From: Lateolabrax maculatus
Lineage: Eukaryota; Chordata; Actinopteri; Acropomatiformes; Lateolabracidae
DNA length: 64,000 bases
NCBI GenBank assembly: GCA_031216445.1
Contig: CM062214.1
Span: 15,592,001 to 15,656,000, forward strand
Direction of reading: 5' to 3'
The translations under genes and the position numbers were made by a program. Below, piece after piece: positions 36,761 through 49,160 of this stretch; the first letter of the stretch is position 1, and each line of letters begins with the position of its first letter. The notes below the pieces were generated by a model. It saw only the letters and a program-made list of their open reading frames with translations, did not search any database and had not been told where the DNA came from.

Positions 36761-37127
36761 AACTCGGTTTGGGTGGCCATGTGGCGTAAGGATAAAGAAT
36801 GCAGTTTTGTGATGATGAAAAATTCCTTGGAACTAGAGAAATGAGGAATGGGGATGTCAAAGACCAATTTGTCAAAAGCAGTCCTCATATTTAAAGAACA
36901 AAGGGTACCAAAGTCTTTCTTACGTTTATTTCCAAAATTGATTGTTTGATAGTTTTAAATGCATGCTTTATGTTATTGTTGACTTTATCCATATTTATTA
37001 TCCATATCTAAAAATGTGTTGAAAGAGTATAATTACAGTTAAAACCCCTGCTGATTTAAAAAATAAAAAAAAAATGTGTAAGAAACAGCAAGACTTAAGA
37101 TAGCCAACCTAACCACCTATATAACTT
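36761..37127. other. No gene seen
   Basis: AT-rich sequence leading to the MITE, with a short A-rich tract at 37059-37073. Confidence 0.55.
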
Positions 37128-37656
37128 AAGCCCCTTTCACACAGGGACTGGTATCCTGAAATTGTCCGACCATTTTCAGGACGCGGTGTATGTGTGAACG
37201 CAAATGTCTGCGTCAGTTGGATCAGACTTTAAACAAACTTTAACCCGCCAACTCCCTAGTACAAAGTCTGCGTAATGTCCAGGTGAGCCCATGTGTGAAT
37301 GCAGCAGGTAATTGTACGGGCGTGTTGACTTCCAGCAGTCAGCTGCTCTCATCCACAGCCGCTATATTTTATAAATGCAGCTGGTGCTGGATAAACGCAG
37401 CCAGCTAAAAGCTGCATAGTTCTGACTCTCCGCTGCGAAGCTCGCAGTAACGGGAGAGAGGACTTAAAATAAAAGCCGTTTTATTTCTGGTGAAAATCTT
37501 AAAAACGCTGAATTACAAACCGCAGCAAGTCTTTGCGCCACGTCCTGCCCCCTGCACCCCTCGACCTAACCAAACAGACTATTTCCAGTTAGTGTGAACG
37601 TGTCTGACATGGACATTGTCCGCACATTGTCTGGACTTAACGTGTGAAAGGGGCTT
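37128..37656. mobile_element. MITE-like non-autonomous DNA transposon (~529 bp)
   Basis: The left end reads AAGCCCCTTTCACAC and the right end GTGTGAAAGGGGCTT, a perfect 15-base terminal inverted repeat. The interior is more GC- and CpG-rich than the host DNA and has subterminal words related across the two ends (TGTGTGAACGC near the left, AGTGTGAACGTGTC near the right). There is no ORF of note, so it was mobilised in trans. TTAA abuts the left end but the right flank reads TTTG, so a piggyBac-type TTAA duplication is not confirmed. The perfect ends suggest a fairly recent insertion. Confidence 0.85.
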
Positions 37657-40370
37657 TGCTAACAAAAGGGACAGCAGGATATACAATAAGTAGAGCAAAA
37701 TGACAAACAAAAACACAAGTAGGCAAACAAAAACCTTTAAGCAATCATGTTAAGCACGCCTAACATCTGAGCACTGTGCGAGAACAAAGCAGGGCTCCTG
37801 TCAGTGCATCGATCCACTCCTGAAGGCACACACATCCATAGCTCTCTGATTGCTCCCTGCCTCTCGCGCCTCTCTCCCCCGCGCCTCTAACTCTCTCTGC
37901 TCCTCTCTGAGAATGTGCTTATTGATCTGGCCTACTTCGTTGGAGTTAACTCAGTGATAAAACCTGACCAAGGGCTTCAAATGGCCTGAAAGAGTTGGGA
38001 GAGCTGGTGAGAAAGCAATATGATGAGAAAAAAAAAGTGGTCGCTAAATTCCCAAAAATATTTTGTCATAATATTAGGTTAGTCAACTGTTAAGTTAGTA
38101 ACTTAAAATATTAACCCTTACCTGATTTGAATCACAGTGTCCTGCATCTTTATAGTTGTTAAACATTTAATAACCTGCTGGCTTGGAGAGGGTTGTAAAA
38201 CCAGCTAAACTGGTTATAATCTTAAAAATATTGTGGAACTTTGACCTTAAGAAATAAATTAAACAAATTTTAAAATTACGTGTTTCAGGTTATAATTGAA
38301 AACTTACTCATAGTGCATGTACTACTTTAAAATGTTTATGAAATATTTGTATATAACCCATTTTGAATTGTTCACATTCTTGGCATTTGTATTTCTATAC
38401 ATGGTTGGATGATTTGATTTGTAAGAACACATCTAGTTGTGAGTATGACATCTCCAGTCAAGTGCTTAAATCTACTGTATGCTACTATACTGTAGTTAAA
38501 TAATTGCAGTTGAGTTAGTCTCACATAATGCGCTTTATCTACTGAGTTCCACTGCTTCACAGAAAAACAACCTGATGTGCAAAATACAATGTTTCAGTGC
38601 AAAATCAAACTAGTTAGACTATTGTGAGTCAAATTTGTCAATCAACTGGACCCAAGTGGTTACAATACCAGTTGCATTTAAATTACTGATTTTCATTGTG
38701 ATCAAGATTTTATTCTGCTAATAGCTATCTGTGATATGATTTGAATAGAGGTTATAAAAAATAACAGCATTGTCTTTAATGAAGTAGTAAAGAATAGCAA
38801 CTATTGTCATACTGTTGTTGTGCAGTGTATTGTAGATCTCAAACAATCATTTTGTTCAAGTAAGCATACACAAAGATATAAAAAATCTGGTTCTTAAAAA
38901 AAAGTGACTCATGTTTTGTGTGTCAGTATGTGTAATCGTGTCTCCAGAGTGTGATTACATTGTATGTCAGTTTGTGTATATTTTTGCAAGTGTGTTGTGC
39001 TGTCATGTTTGTAACATTCCATGTGGGAGGGTCTGTTGATAAGTAAGCCATCTGTAGTGTTCTGCCGAACGACATGTTGTAAAGCGATATTTGAGAGTGT
39101 GGAGAGACTTGACTTGACAAATCTTGGCACATAATGAGACAGAAGGGAGTAAAGGCAGAAGTCTGTCCAGAGATAAACAATTAGATTTGTCCCTGAGGTA
39201 AAGGCCAGGCATTGCAAGGACTCTCAGACTAACAAAATCAATATGGCTTCCAGTAAGAACACTCAGGGGGTAGAGTGATGAAGAGGTTATCATTCATTTC
39301 TCAGATTAGGACACACATACACAATGAGGAGCAATAATGCTTTAAAAATCAATATGATCACTAGCATGAAAGCTGCTTGTCAGTGATGTATACATTTGAA
39401 AGTATGCGTCTGATATTCAACTACCCGTCAAACATCAGCGGTCTAATGAGACATGATAACATAGATCAACAGGGATGCTGAACTGAGCCAGTCAAGCCAG
39501 TTTTCTTCAGCTGCCAATTGTGAGAGGATCCTGAAGGGGACAGCATTTGGGAATGATACTTTCACACCCTCAGATAAAACCATAATGGAGCATGAGCCAT
39601 AGACAGAGTGGGCAGTCCCTTTGCGTTGCATCCCCTCTTAGGTCCTGCCCAGACTTGAAGGTCTAATCTAACATCTCACCACTGTTCCCAGCAGGCCTCA
39701 CAGGGGTAGCACTGCCAGGGCAGGGTGGGTTGTACTGTTGGCTGTGCTGTGCTTGCACTGGCTTTAAAGAAGACAACAAAAAGAGAGGCTGAATGGTTTT
39801 TGGGGTGGGAGTGGGGGCGATGACAACTTGTGTGCAACTGCTGTTAGGCAGGAAGTCTCCTCAGAGACACTGAGTCGCTGACCATAAAGGTGTGAGTGTG
39901 AGCCGTGGCCAGCCTGTCGCCTCATCTCCATGGAGACAGCGACGTGGCACCCCAGTGGGCTTGTCTCTGCTGTGGCCTTGAGCAGCAAGAGCACTTGGGA
40001 TGTGGCCTGGCCATCACCTGGGCTCCAGGGGACCAGGAGGCACTGCTCTGATGACCTTCAACAACCTGCCAGTCTGTCATCTCGGCTTGGGGAATAATAG
40101 GAAAAAAATCAGCGAGGGATTTGTGTAGAGACATTGTTTACTGGGCCATTGTATGTTTGGAGGAGGCTCTTTGTTCCGGTGGGAATGAACTATAGAGACA
40201 TACTTTTCACAACATTTCCTCATTTGATATTCTAATATGCCTGTATTACTCTTTCGAAGGATTTGAAGGATTTTAGATTTTAGACTATACTGTACTTTGT
40301 ACTTTTTTTTCTGATTGGTTAATATAGAAACAACAAATAGAAACATCTGGCTGAGGAGGTAAAGGGTCAA
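37657..40370. other. No gene seen
   Basis: AT-rich non-coding DNA. Overlapping minus-strand ORFs at 38909-39293 read in three frames and have no known motif. A more complex patch at about 37770-37930 is pyrimidine-rich and CpG-containing, and another at about 39600-40080 is GC-richer. Neither has a supported exon. Confidence 0.45.
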
Positions 40371-40374
40371 AGTA

Positions 40375-40396
40375 AATTATATTATATAATATAATT
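40375..40396. repeat. Perfect 22-bp AT palindrome
   Basis: The 11-base arm AATTATATTAT is followed directly by its reverse complement, with further AT-rich near-repeats to 40440. It is able to extrude as a cruciform. Probably by-product of AT-rich sequence. Confidence 0.75.
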
Positions 40397-40667
40397 ATTA
40401 TAGACATAATTATATTGCAATATTATCATATTAATTATTGGACTTTCAGTCATTCCTCAGCGAGCGAATCACCTTTTGAGCATTCCCTGACTCACCAATT
40501 TAGCCGAAATATTTTTATTGTAAAAGAAATGTATTGAATTTAAAATTGTTGCACCTGTTGTGATTATAGACAATATATCTCCCCATCACGAAGTGCTACA
40601 AAATACTAGGACAAAACAGTAACATCTCAAATGTGCAAAATAAAAAGGTGTTTCATGGGGGAAACTA

Positions 40668-40978
40668 TAGTCTGTTGATTTTTTGTTCTTGATTAATCTT
40701 TGGTTTATAAAATGTCAACAACAGTGAAATATGAAGCCCAAAGTTGTCTTTAAATGTCTTGTTTTCTCCAACCAACAATCCAAAACCCAATCATATTCCA
40801 CCTAAAAATTACATAAAATTGGTAAAAGAAGCACATCCTCACAACTGAAATGCTGGAATATTGTAATGTTTGGCATTTTTACTTGAAAAGTGACTTTAAA
40901 ATTTATCAATTATGAAAACAGTTCCTGATTAATTTTCCATGGATCAACTAATTGAATAATAGTTTCTGTTCTAGTAGA
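40668..40978. mobile_element. Copy of the same dispersed teleost repeat as 32626-32842, opposite orientation
   Basis: The word order GTCTGTTGATT, TGGTTTATAAAATGTCA, CAGTGAAATATG, AAATGTCTTGTTTTCTCC, ACCAACAATCCAAAACCCAA, TGGCATTTTTACTTGAAAA, CTGATTAATTTTCC, GATCAACTAATTGAATAATAG is characteristic of a repeat I know from fish genomic DNA. It is about 310 bp long and near full length by my recollection. It is diverged and non-coding. Confidence 0.8.
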
Positions 40979-41236
40979 CATCATCCGCTTACATTGCTAA
41001 CCACATCAAGCATAGGCCGTCAAGAAAATAAATTTAAAAAATGTAATGTTTAAGTCACCATCATTTAGAAATATGTGCATTGGTATGCATTGTATACCTT
41101 ATTGTACTTATGCAACTTTCAGCTACACTAGAATATCACAGGTTTTCCAGAGAAGGGATTCTTTTGGCTTATAAAGTGAAACAAACATCAGAAAAGCAAA
41201 ATGCAAAATAAAGAAGGTTGTTGTCTTATGTTTCAG

Positions 41237-41295
41237 GGCTGTGAACACCACAGTAGTAAATCAACATGAGTAGATGCATTATCAGGAACATCAGA
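41237..41295 (+). other. Exon-like interval (59 nt) with an in-frame start
   Basis: A good acceptor (GTCTTATGTTTCAG) is followed by 59 bases and the donor AGA-GTAAGTC. An ATG with A at -3 opens a frame of 10 codons that runs to the donor in phase 0. The next exon-like interval (41490-41561) continues that phase. Each splice site is plausible, but there is no homology I can name, so chance remains likely. Confidence 0.25.
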
Positions 41296-41489
41296 GTAAG
41301 TCCTGTATAATGTTATCGACTATTGTCGGTATCACTGTGATAAATTATTGCCAAATGGGATCTCAAATCTTATTCATTCGAGTGTAAAGCAGCGCTATCC
41401 AAACCATTCCCTGGAGACACTTGTGTTGCATTATCTGACAAACCAATACAGGAGATTCTGTGGAAAAATCTGTGCTTTCTTCCTTTCAG

Positions 41490-41561
41490 CCAAAAAGAAA
41501 GAGGATTTTGAATGGAGTGGTGATTCTTTATGCAGAGCTGAGACGCGACACCTTCCAGACG
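41490..41561 (+). other. Exon-like interval (72 nt, 24 open codons)
   Basis: The acceptor TTTCTTCCTTTCAG is followed by 72 bases and then GTGAGA. The phase-0 frame is open for 24 codons and begins with a basic PKRKR stretch. A second frame is open too. It also overlaps the start of a complex non-coding block, so a regulatory element is an alternative explanation. Confidence 0.2.
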
Positions 41562-41780
41562 GTGAGAGATGGCGAGCCCTAATAATACAGAGCTGTACAA
41601 TGGTTCTGACAGGCGAGCAATAAAGCAATCAAGGTCCCAGGCATTCCAAATCTCTTTACCGCCCACCCTCTAACAGACTGAGAGATGGGCGGCTGACCTG
41701 TGAGCTGTCAATCATGGGGGATACCTGCTGGAGCCTGATCAGGGAGAGCTGAGGGCACCAGTCCATCAGATCTGTTTTCA
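41500..41780. promoter_or_regulatory. Candidate conserved non-coding block
   Basis: Repeat-free complex sequence with AGCAATAAAGCAATCAAGG, GCTGTCAATCATGG and CCTGATCAGGGAG (near-palindromic). CAATCA words suit PBX or CUT-type homeodomains. Called by texture and motifs only. Confidence 0.3.
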
Positions 41781-42048
41781 CACTCCAGACACTAACATTG
41801 CAAGCATAACCACAGACACAAAAAGCCCCACCGCCTCACTCTTAATTAGGAGATGTGTGTGTTTTTTTGGGGGGGTCGGACTTGTTTGGTTTAAATGGGT
41901 ATGGGAGTGTCTTAGATATAGGGGGATAGTAAGTGGAATCCCAGTGAGACAAGGAATAACCTTTTCCCTTGATTTAGGAATCAGGCATTGATCTGTCACG
42001 CTGTTTTGTACAAGCAAGAGCTCTTTCAGCATTGCTTCCCAGTGTTTG

Positions 42049-42110
42049 TTGCTCGTGTGTGTGTGTTTGTGTGTGTGTGGGGGTGTGTGGGTGTGTGTGT
42101 GTGTGTCCGC
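42049..42110. repeat. Imperfect (TG)n tract
   Basis: TG dinucleotides interrupted by TTTG, GGGG and GGTG, followed by a G-rich stretch at 42119-42134. Confidence 0.9.
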
Positions 42111-42697
42111 GTGTGCTGGAGGGGGGGAGGGGGGTTAAGCCTTGTTCATTAGCTGTCTGTAGCCCATTCCAGCAAATAGATCACCATAATACTGTGGTTA
42201 GTTAATGGCTTTCTGGTGTTTCCTCTAGAGTCTTCCTGTCTGACGGCTGACTGCTAAAACTCCTCCACTGTTTTCTCCTCCTTTTTCCAAGTGGGGAGTC
42301 TTGTGTTCTGCTGCCTAACTCAGACAATTGGCATCAGCCAGCAGCCAAGTCTGTGAGCAGTCTGGCCGCATGGACTCACATTAGAGAACTAAAAGCAACA
42401 CCACAAAAAACATGCTGATCTGACATTCTGTCTCACTGATGACTGGAATCATATTGGTTCTCCACAGTCCCCAGTCTGTGACAGGGAATGTACTCACAAT
42501 AAGGAGTTATATTTGTGTTGCCCCATTCACATTTTAGACATAATTTATTAGATTTGAGATTTTTAATGCATAGAGAAATATTAATAATAAGAAGATAAGA
42601 TGTATCAAGGTGGATATAAATGGAGACTATCATGATATTATTTCTTCTCCAAGTAGATCATTAAATGTTTTGTCCTCCCTAAGATATCACACAAACG

Positions 42698-42870
42698 CAA
42701 TATCCCAACAACTACTGGCCTTGAAATTTGGTATGAATATTCATAAATCCCGTGGCAATCCTAACCCTTTTTTGGACAATGTTGGGCTCCCCAGAGGAGG
42801 AACCTTTTCCATTTTGGACACTCCATGAGCTTTTGTCTAGCACCACCTGAATTGTCGTGCCAAATAATGT
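42698..42870. mobile_element. Degraded fragment of a dispersed teleost repeat
   Basis: Contains ATATCCCAACAACTACTGG, TGAAATTTGGTATGAATATTC, CCCCAGAGGAGGAA and GCTTTTGTCTAGCACCACC in order. This recalls a common fish repeat that reads 'atctcaacaactattgg...gaaatttggtacagacattcatg...catctagcgccacc'. Identification is from memory of the word order, and class is not assigned. Confidence 0.6.
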
Positions 42871-43504
42871 ATTGTGCCATAATAATGTATATAATGTAGT
42901 ATACAGAATGCCATGTATGTACATTGCTCTTTAGGTTATTTTAATGACTCTATATAATGTGAAGGGGTTGTTAATACTGCTAATCTCACTGGCAATCATC
43001 ACCTAACCCTGCACCTCCCCTGTGTTTTTAGGCGTTTTAGTGAAGTGTTTGTTTGATCTGTATTTACTCCCATATGAAAACCATACTCTGCTGTTTCTGG
43101 CAAACAAGTTTAGATAAGACTACTGTACACTACCTGCCCAAAGTGGAACATCATAGTACCAAAGTAAACAAATGGCCATTGCAGTCAAGCATCTAGCAAG
43201 CTAAGAAAAAAGCAATTTTTTTTTTCTTAGGGCCAAATGTGTTAATGTTGGAGTTAAAGTCTCAGGGCTGAGATGCCAATGTTTTCTCTGTTCAGGCTGA
43301 ATCAGTAATATCAGCGATGACTTCACTCACACTGAAAAGCAGTGTTTCACTGCCCTTTCTGGTTGAAGGTTTAAGGGCATTTGCATCTCTGACCACATCC
43401 AGCATTACTGCTGTTCTGTATGGACAGAAGTGTGCCAGCAGTGATGCCACAGTGCACTTACATACCCTGCAGTACAGTTCTATGTCACTGCAGCAGGAAA
43501 AACC
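42871..43504. other. No gene seen
   Basis: Non-coding sequence. Nothing recognised beyond a short T run near 43217-43226. Confidence 0.5.
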
Positions 43505-43521
43505 AAGGAAGGAAGGAAGGA
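43504..43521. repeat. (GGAA)n short microsatellite
   Basis: Four AAGG/GGAA units. Short arrays like this can bind ETS factors, but this one is too short to interpret. Confidence 0.75.
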
Positions 43522-43594
43522 AAATTTTCAGTTAGCACTTGGCTCACAGTTGGTTGTGTCCAGTTTTTCAGCATTATTCAGAAGTATAACTACT

Positions 43595-43595
43595 A

Positions 43596-43631
<36 letters not shown>
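43595..43631. repeat. Compound (TG)n(TA)n microsatellite
   Basis: About 11 TG units running directly into about 7 TA units. Confidence 0.95.
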
Positions 43632-43632
<1 letters not shown>

Positions 43633-46600
43633 CTGTATATCATTTGCACCACAAGACAAAAACTATACTATCAAATGACAATATAATAGAATTACAAAAA
43701 GGACCTCAATGGGAACCTTTGTTCAGTTTCAGTTTCACTTCACCTTACGCACACAGTGAGTTACTTAAAATGTATATCCAGCTGGTTAATATCCAGATTC
43801 AAACTAACTTTGACTCCGTGCTTGATAGGAAGCTTTACTTGTGCTGTTCCACATATACAGTAAATTATTCCTAATGAAACCTTCGCTAATTTTGACTTAT
43901 CGATTCTTTGTCTCAAACATTTCCCAAATGGAAAAAAATGGGTGTTTGTCTTTCCTCGACAATGGATAATGCTGTTCTGAAGTTTACGGTAAGCACACAC
44001 GTGTAAACCTGATCACTAAGTCACTGTCATCTGAAACAATCTGTGTGTTACTGTAGGCTTGGGAGCTATGTGTAAAAATGAAGTATCAGGTTCTGATTAA
44101 ACTGATTGCATAATGACATTTTCAGATGTAGCTATGGAATTTGTGAGTTTTTTTGTCATGGGACATTGAGTTCACTGTTGCTAGGCAACCAACAACAAAA
44201 AATGGATGTCTGCTTTTTGATTTGGCAAAAGGTGATTTTTGTTCATATCTGCATTCCAGCATGTTTTATAATGAGAAGACAACAAAAGTAATGAGCTTCC
44301 ATTGGCTCAGACATTTCTTAATTCATAAGCGTACATCACTTCTCATGAAATCTGAGCTGCCAAAAGTGTTCTCATTAACATCACAACAGTGGTCAGCTTT
44401 ACTGGGTTAGTTGTTAACAAGGTTCAGGCTGAATCATCAACAGCTAGCTGATACTGAACAGGAGCTGGAATATCTCAGTTTAACAGAAACATTTCTTGTG
44501 TGCTTTTAACTGTGTAGCTTTGAATCAGTGCCTAGATTTTAGGATGTGAAGAACTGTATCTTGTCTGGGAAAGTCATCTTAAGTGCAGGTTTGTATTGAC
44601 AGCATTACTCTCATCAGATATCTTTAGATTTATCAATATGACATGTAAGTTTTAAGCACTTGTCTTTTGTCTCTTGTATTTTTTTACACTGTACGTTTAC
44701 ACGATTTACATCCAATGCCAACATGCAGCATCTGAAGAATCAGAGTCTGATGGAATCAGACACATTATACTGCATCCATGAAGTGTTTTTTAAAAACATT
44801 TCTTCAGTTCAAACTCAGAAAACATAAGCATACTGTCAGTTGCACTTATGGATGGCTTGTGTGTGAATATCTCAGCTGAACAGCATAAAATGTCTAAAAG
44901 TTGTTAAAATATTCATCTGTCACAAAGTTAACTTGACTCTCCCTTTTTCTCATTGACTTCATTTTCACAATTTCCTAACAGAAAATAATGACTTCTAGTG
45001 TAACAGAAAACAATATAGTTTATGTCAAAAGTACAACCCATAATAAAAAGTATCCCTACATTTAATCAAAACACAATATTTGAACCCAATATCTAAATCG
45101 ATAACATCTATTCTGTAATGTTGTCTATAGTTGAAAAATGTCCAGCAAAGTTTTGTTGAGTTTGTAAAGTTTGGATTTGACCTGTATTTAACTGAGAAAC
45201 AGACCAAATGCCAGTTTTTCATCTAAATTTCAAATTCTCAAATAATGTATGTGATTATAGGTCAAAACATCACTGCCCGGTCAAAACCATGAACTGTATT
45301 TTTAACAAATGCATTTCTCAGATGTTCCGTTTGGGTTTTCAGTGTTTTTAAAAAGCAGAAGAATGTTCCAAACCCATATAGGAACAAAAATCCAAATATG
45401 GCGATGGATGAACGGACAGCGACAATATGTTTTTACTGTGTTGTACTCCTTCCGTAGAGCATCTATATAATCCTATGTGACTCTATGTGGGGGGTGGTTG
45501 TGTGTGTGTGTGTCTCCTGCTGACTGGTTTTAAAATGAGAACCCTGAAATCTCAAAACCTTGCTGCTCTTTTTGCAGGCTTATATGGTATAGCTGTTTTA
45601 TGTGCAGAAAAGTAAACGGTCAGTGATAGAAGATGAAAGGAGTGTATGTTTTAGGGTGAATCTTTACCTCAACCATATTTGACAGTGAATAATGAGTTTT
45701 GCAGAAGTCTTTACTTAAGCTGTCCCTCAGTGGTGCTCTGTAGACCTCCCCCGGAACTTCTGGGGCCAGCGGCCTGAAGTTTCCTAAAGAAAGCCTTGTC
45801 TTGCTCCTTCCAGATATCTGATGTCATCCTTTACTTAGAACATGTATGTGATCTTCTGCAGCTGGAAGAGGGGCCCATATGCATTTTACATCATCCTTAG
45901 TTATTTTAGGGTCGGTTAGAAGCAGAGTTTACTGGACCATTCACAATCTGACATCACACTGAAGTCTGGTTGAGACTGGGTTTCTCATCCTATGCTCCTG
46001 TTCACTGACAGCAACATCCTCAAAACCCATCATGTGTTTTAAATTTTAACATCATGCTATATGACTAAACTTAGATGTCTGCATTTAATGTTTTAACCTG
46101 ACGCCAACACTTTTGGTTTGGTTTTCTGCCAATGTATATGGTTCATTACATAAACATAATGTTCAATATTTAAGTAATTTTGCACATTTCTCAATGGTTT
46201 TCTGAGTTTATGTACTCTCATTGTACTCAACAACGTTAACTAAAGCATCAAGTCAGATTTAAAGAGGGTTCCTCATACTTGAAATGTGAGTCATGGTGAC
46301 TTCAGTGGAATCACACTGCTTTCCAAAAATATCATAAATGTTCAGAAATGAGTCTTGCTGGAGAGTGGAAAGAAAGTAGTTCATGCTCTAATCATATTGG
46401 CTGCCATCTTGGTATGGACTGCGTGGATGTTTTGTTCATTTTCCCATTTCTCAACTTCAGCATGAACACACAGCAAAACAAACAAACCTGAAATCCTGCC
46501 CCAACAACTTCTCCCCTTTATTGGCAGCTGATACATGAACAAGAGGTTGTCTTGGCTGAAAAAAGCAACTACTGAGGCGTTGTTGGACCTCCAGACCTTT

Positions 46601-47789
46601 GTGACCAATGGCGTGTCATCCCTCACTTTGTCATGTTTAACTAAAACCAATCCCCATTTAAAGCAGCATCCATCAGTGTTAGTTGAGAACAATGACAGAT
46701 TGCCTTTCTGCAGCACTCAAAGCATCTGGATCCTTTCTCTACTCCCCCTCTTTTATTTATGGTAAACAGCCTGAATAACAGCTGGGCAATGGGAATTTAC
46801 AAGTTAATCAATTGTTTGTTAGGAGCCACAGTGATGCCCCATACCCAACCATCTGCAAGTTAATGTTCATTTACCATGCTAATTTTCCCATAAGCAACAG
46901 CAAATCTATTGATTTTTTTTTTTCTTGAAAGATGTATCCACACTTAGCATAATGAAATACTTAATATAGAAATATTGTGCTGATAAACTTGTACACGTGG
47001 TGCCAAAACAAGCACAAAACTATAAGAGCAGTAACACTTTGGTCCCATGCACATTTTATTCTTCAAGGGGGATGTCCTGGGAGTCCTATTGAGTTTCACC
47101 CACTGATGGTACATCTAGGTAAGCACTGTTTATGCTGGACACTGTGCTTCCTGTTAAAGTGAAGTTGCCTTTGTTTCTCCTCCCAGGTATTTGTGCCTGT
47201 GGCAGGGTGCTGGTCTTTGTTCCCTCCTGCTCCCCCTCTGCACCACAAGACGACCCACATGCACACAAGCCTCAGACAGGTCAGTCACTGGTCTCCCTCA
47301 ACACGCAGTCAGCAGTCCAAATGATTGGCTCGCGCACAATGTCAGCGCATTCACATACGTATCATCAGAACAAGCTTTGGTTTTTTTAGAGATTAGTTTT
47401 TTTTATATTTAGTCAAGCAAAAAAAGAGATGACAACACAAACACAAGTGCAAAAACATCAGAAAAAAGTATGTATTCCCTCCGCTTGTGACCCATTTACC
47501 CCCCAAAATGAGGAACATTTATTTAATGTGGAGGCAGAAATTAATCATAGCAATTATTAATCTGACAAAAGACTGTTTAAAAAACTCATAAATGCACAAT
47601 GGAGTGGAACATTTTTTGAGAACATGTAGAAATTGGAAAACATTGTTCTATTAAATCTACTTTATTTGGCCATGCTATTGGCAGCCTTGAACCAGTGTTA
47701 GGATAGGGCACCGTTTACAACTGTGCTGTGAGCACTGGTATTCACCTTTTCCTATTTTCCGGCTGCAGCACAGAAACCACACGCTACTT
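43632..47789. other. No gene seen
   Basis: About 4.2 kb of AT-rich non-coding DNA. A 111-codon minus-strand ORF (46381-46716) overlaps a 76-codon plus-strand ORF. Neither is recognisable or spliced. A (TG) run at 45498-45513 is minor. A complex patch at 47040-47350 contains an acceptor-like TTTCTCCTCCCAG, but no clear donor follows. Confidence 0.45.
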
Positions 47790-48070
47790 TATTTATAATC
47801 CAACCAACCTCAGTGTGTAACTCTTGCCCCGTGCTCTTGCTCGCATCACACAGTGAGGTCACTTCCCTCTGCACCTCCACCACTGCTCTTGCATTCCAAC
47901 ATGGCTCTAGGACAGCAGCCCAGCAAAGCTCCATACTCCTCAAATCACAAAGAGGCCCAGATCAGAGCCGAGCTGGACGTGAGCCAGGATCCAGGCCCTC
48001 ACAGCCCAGGCAGCTGGGGGCAGCCTATATTAAGTGGGAGACAATGAGAACTAGCATACCTCCCACGCTT
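47790..48070 (+). promoter_or_regulatory. Complex block with a 48-codon ORF; regulatory or micro-ORF
   Basis: GC-richer, repeat-free sequence. An ATG in strong context (AACATGG) at 47901 opens a 48-codon frame ending at 48047, rich in Gln, Pro, Ser and charged residues. I recognise no domain, signal peptide or membrane segment. A GAGGTCACTTCC word upstream suits nuclear-receptor or ETS factors. A conserved non-coding block is the more cautious reading. Confidence 0.2.
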
Positions 48071-48570
48071 TGCATGTGGATGTCGATCCAGAATTGAAAT
48101 TAAATGGTTTCATAGGTTTTCCATAGACCACACTAATTCTGAAAATATAGGATAATCACTGTTGGGTGTAGAGCATATATAGATTAAGGGTATATGTTTA
48201 ACATAACAGACCTCAAAAATGTATTATTCAGCTCATTATAGTAAGTTTTGAAAGTTCAAAGCTGTAAAGGACAAATATTTATACAATACTCATGAAAGCA
48301 TAAAAAGAGGCTTACTGGAACTTGATTTTGCTGAAACTTTAAAAAGTGCAAAACAATTTTTTTCTACGATGTCATTGCTAATTAATTTCTAGGCCAGCTT
48401 ACTTTTTTATGTTTTACCTACACTTTTTAAAACCAAAATTTAATTGAGTTTACTGTAAAACCTGGGCAACAGTCATCAAAAACATGTATGTACAATTTTT
48501 TTTCCACATGGGAAACTAGACATATTAAAGGCCTTCTGTTTTAATGAATAATAATGAACAGTTCACTGTG
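48071..48570. other. No gene seen
   Basis: AT-rich non-coding sequence. Nothing recognised. Confidence 0.6.
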
Positions 48571-49160
48571 ATGTAGAAGGCGGTGGTGCTTTAATGGTCC
48601 CTTGTAGCCTCTTAAGCCTTTGGTGATAAATCTCACACAGGCTCACTCGTATAACTAAAACCCAAACCTCATTCAACTTCACATCCATCAGTATTTGGCT
48701 GAAAGCGATGACAAAGCACTTTCAATTACACCAGTAACTGACTCTGGAAACAGTTCATAGCAGGGTCCAGGCTCGAAGACTAGGGTAAAAAACACAAGGG
48801 GGGAGGGCAGAATGGCTGGTAGGGCATCCGTTTGACTCGCTCCCAAATAATAAAAAGGGTGGTGTGACTCTGTGACACAAGGGATGCCGCCAGCATCGCG
48901 AACCCAAGGACAATTCACCTATTTTGTGTGCTGTCACCCCTGTAGTCTGATTTATGGTTGGGACATCCTTCCTGTGACCCATTCGTCCATCAGCTCAGCA
49001 CTATAAGGATACTCTGGTGATTAGAGGCTGAAGTATCAAAGCGTCCTCAGTCAGGGCCCTTGTCTAGTACCAGAGGGCCTTGCGCTACTGAATGGGGAGT
49101 GTGGCAGTTGGGAGGGAGAGCGTTGCAGCAGCACAGGAGTGCCATTCTTAACCCTGAGCA
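48571..49160. promoter_or_regulatory. Candidate conserved non-coding block
   Basis: Complex, GC-richer, repeat-free sequence with several CpGs. ORFs of 65-76 codons overlap on both strands in competing frames, and none is recognised. Composition-based call. Confidence 0.2.

Noticed and set aside
46381..46716. 111-codon minus-strand ORF
   Set aside because: It has no known motif and overlaps a plus-strand ORF; length is within chance for 64 kb.
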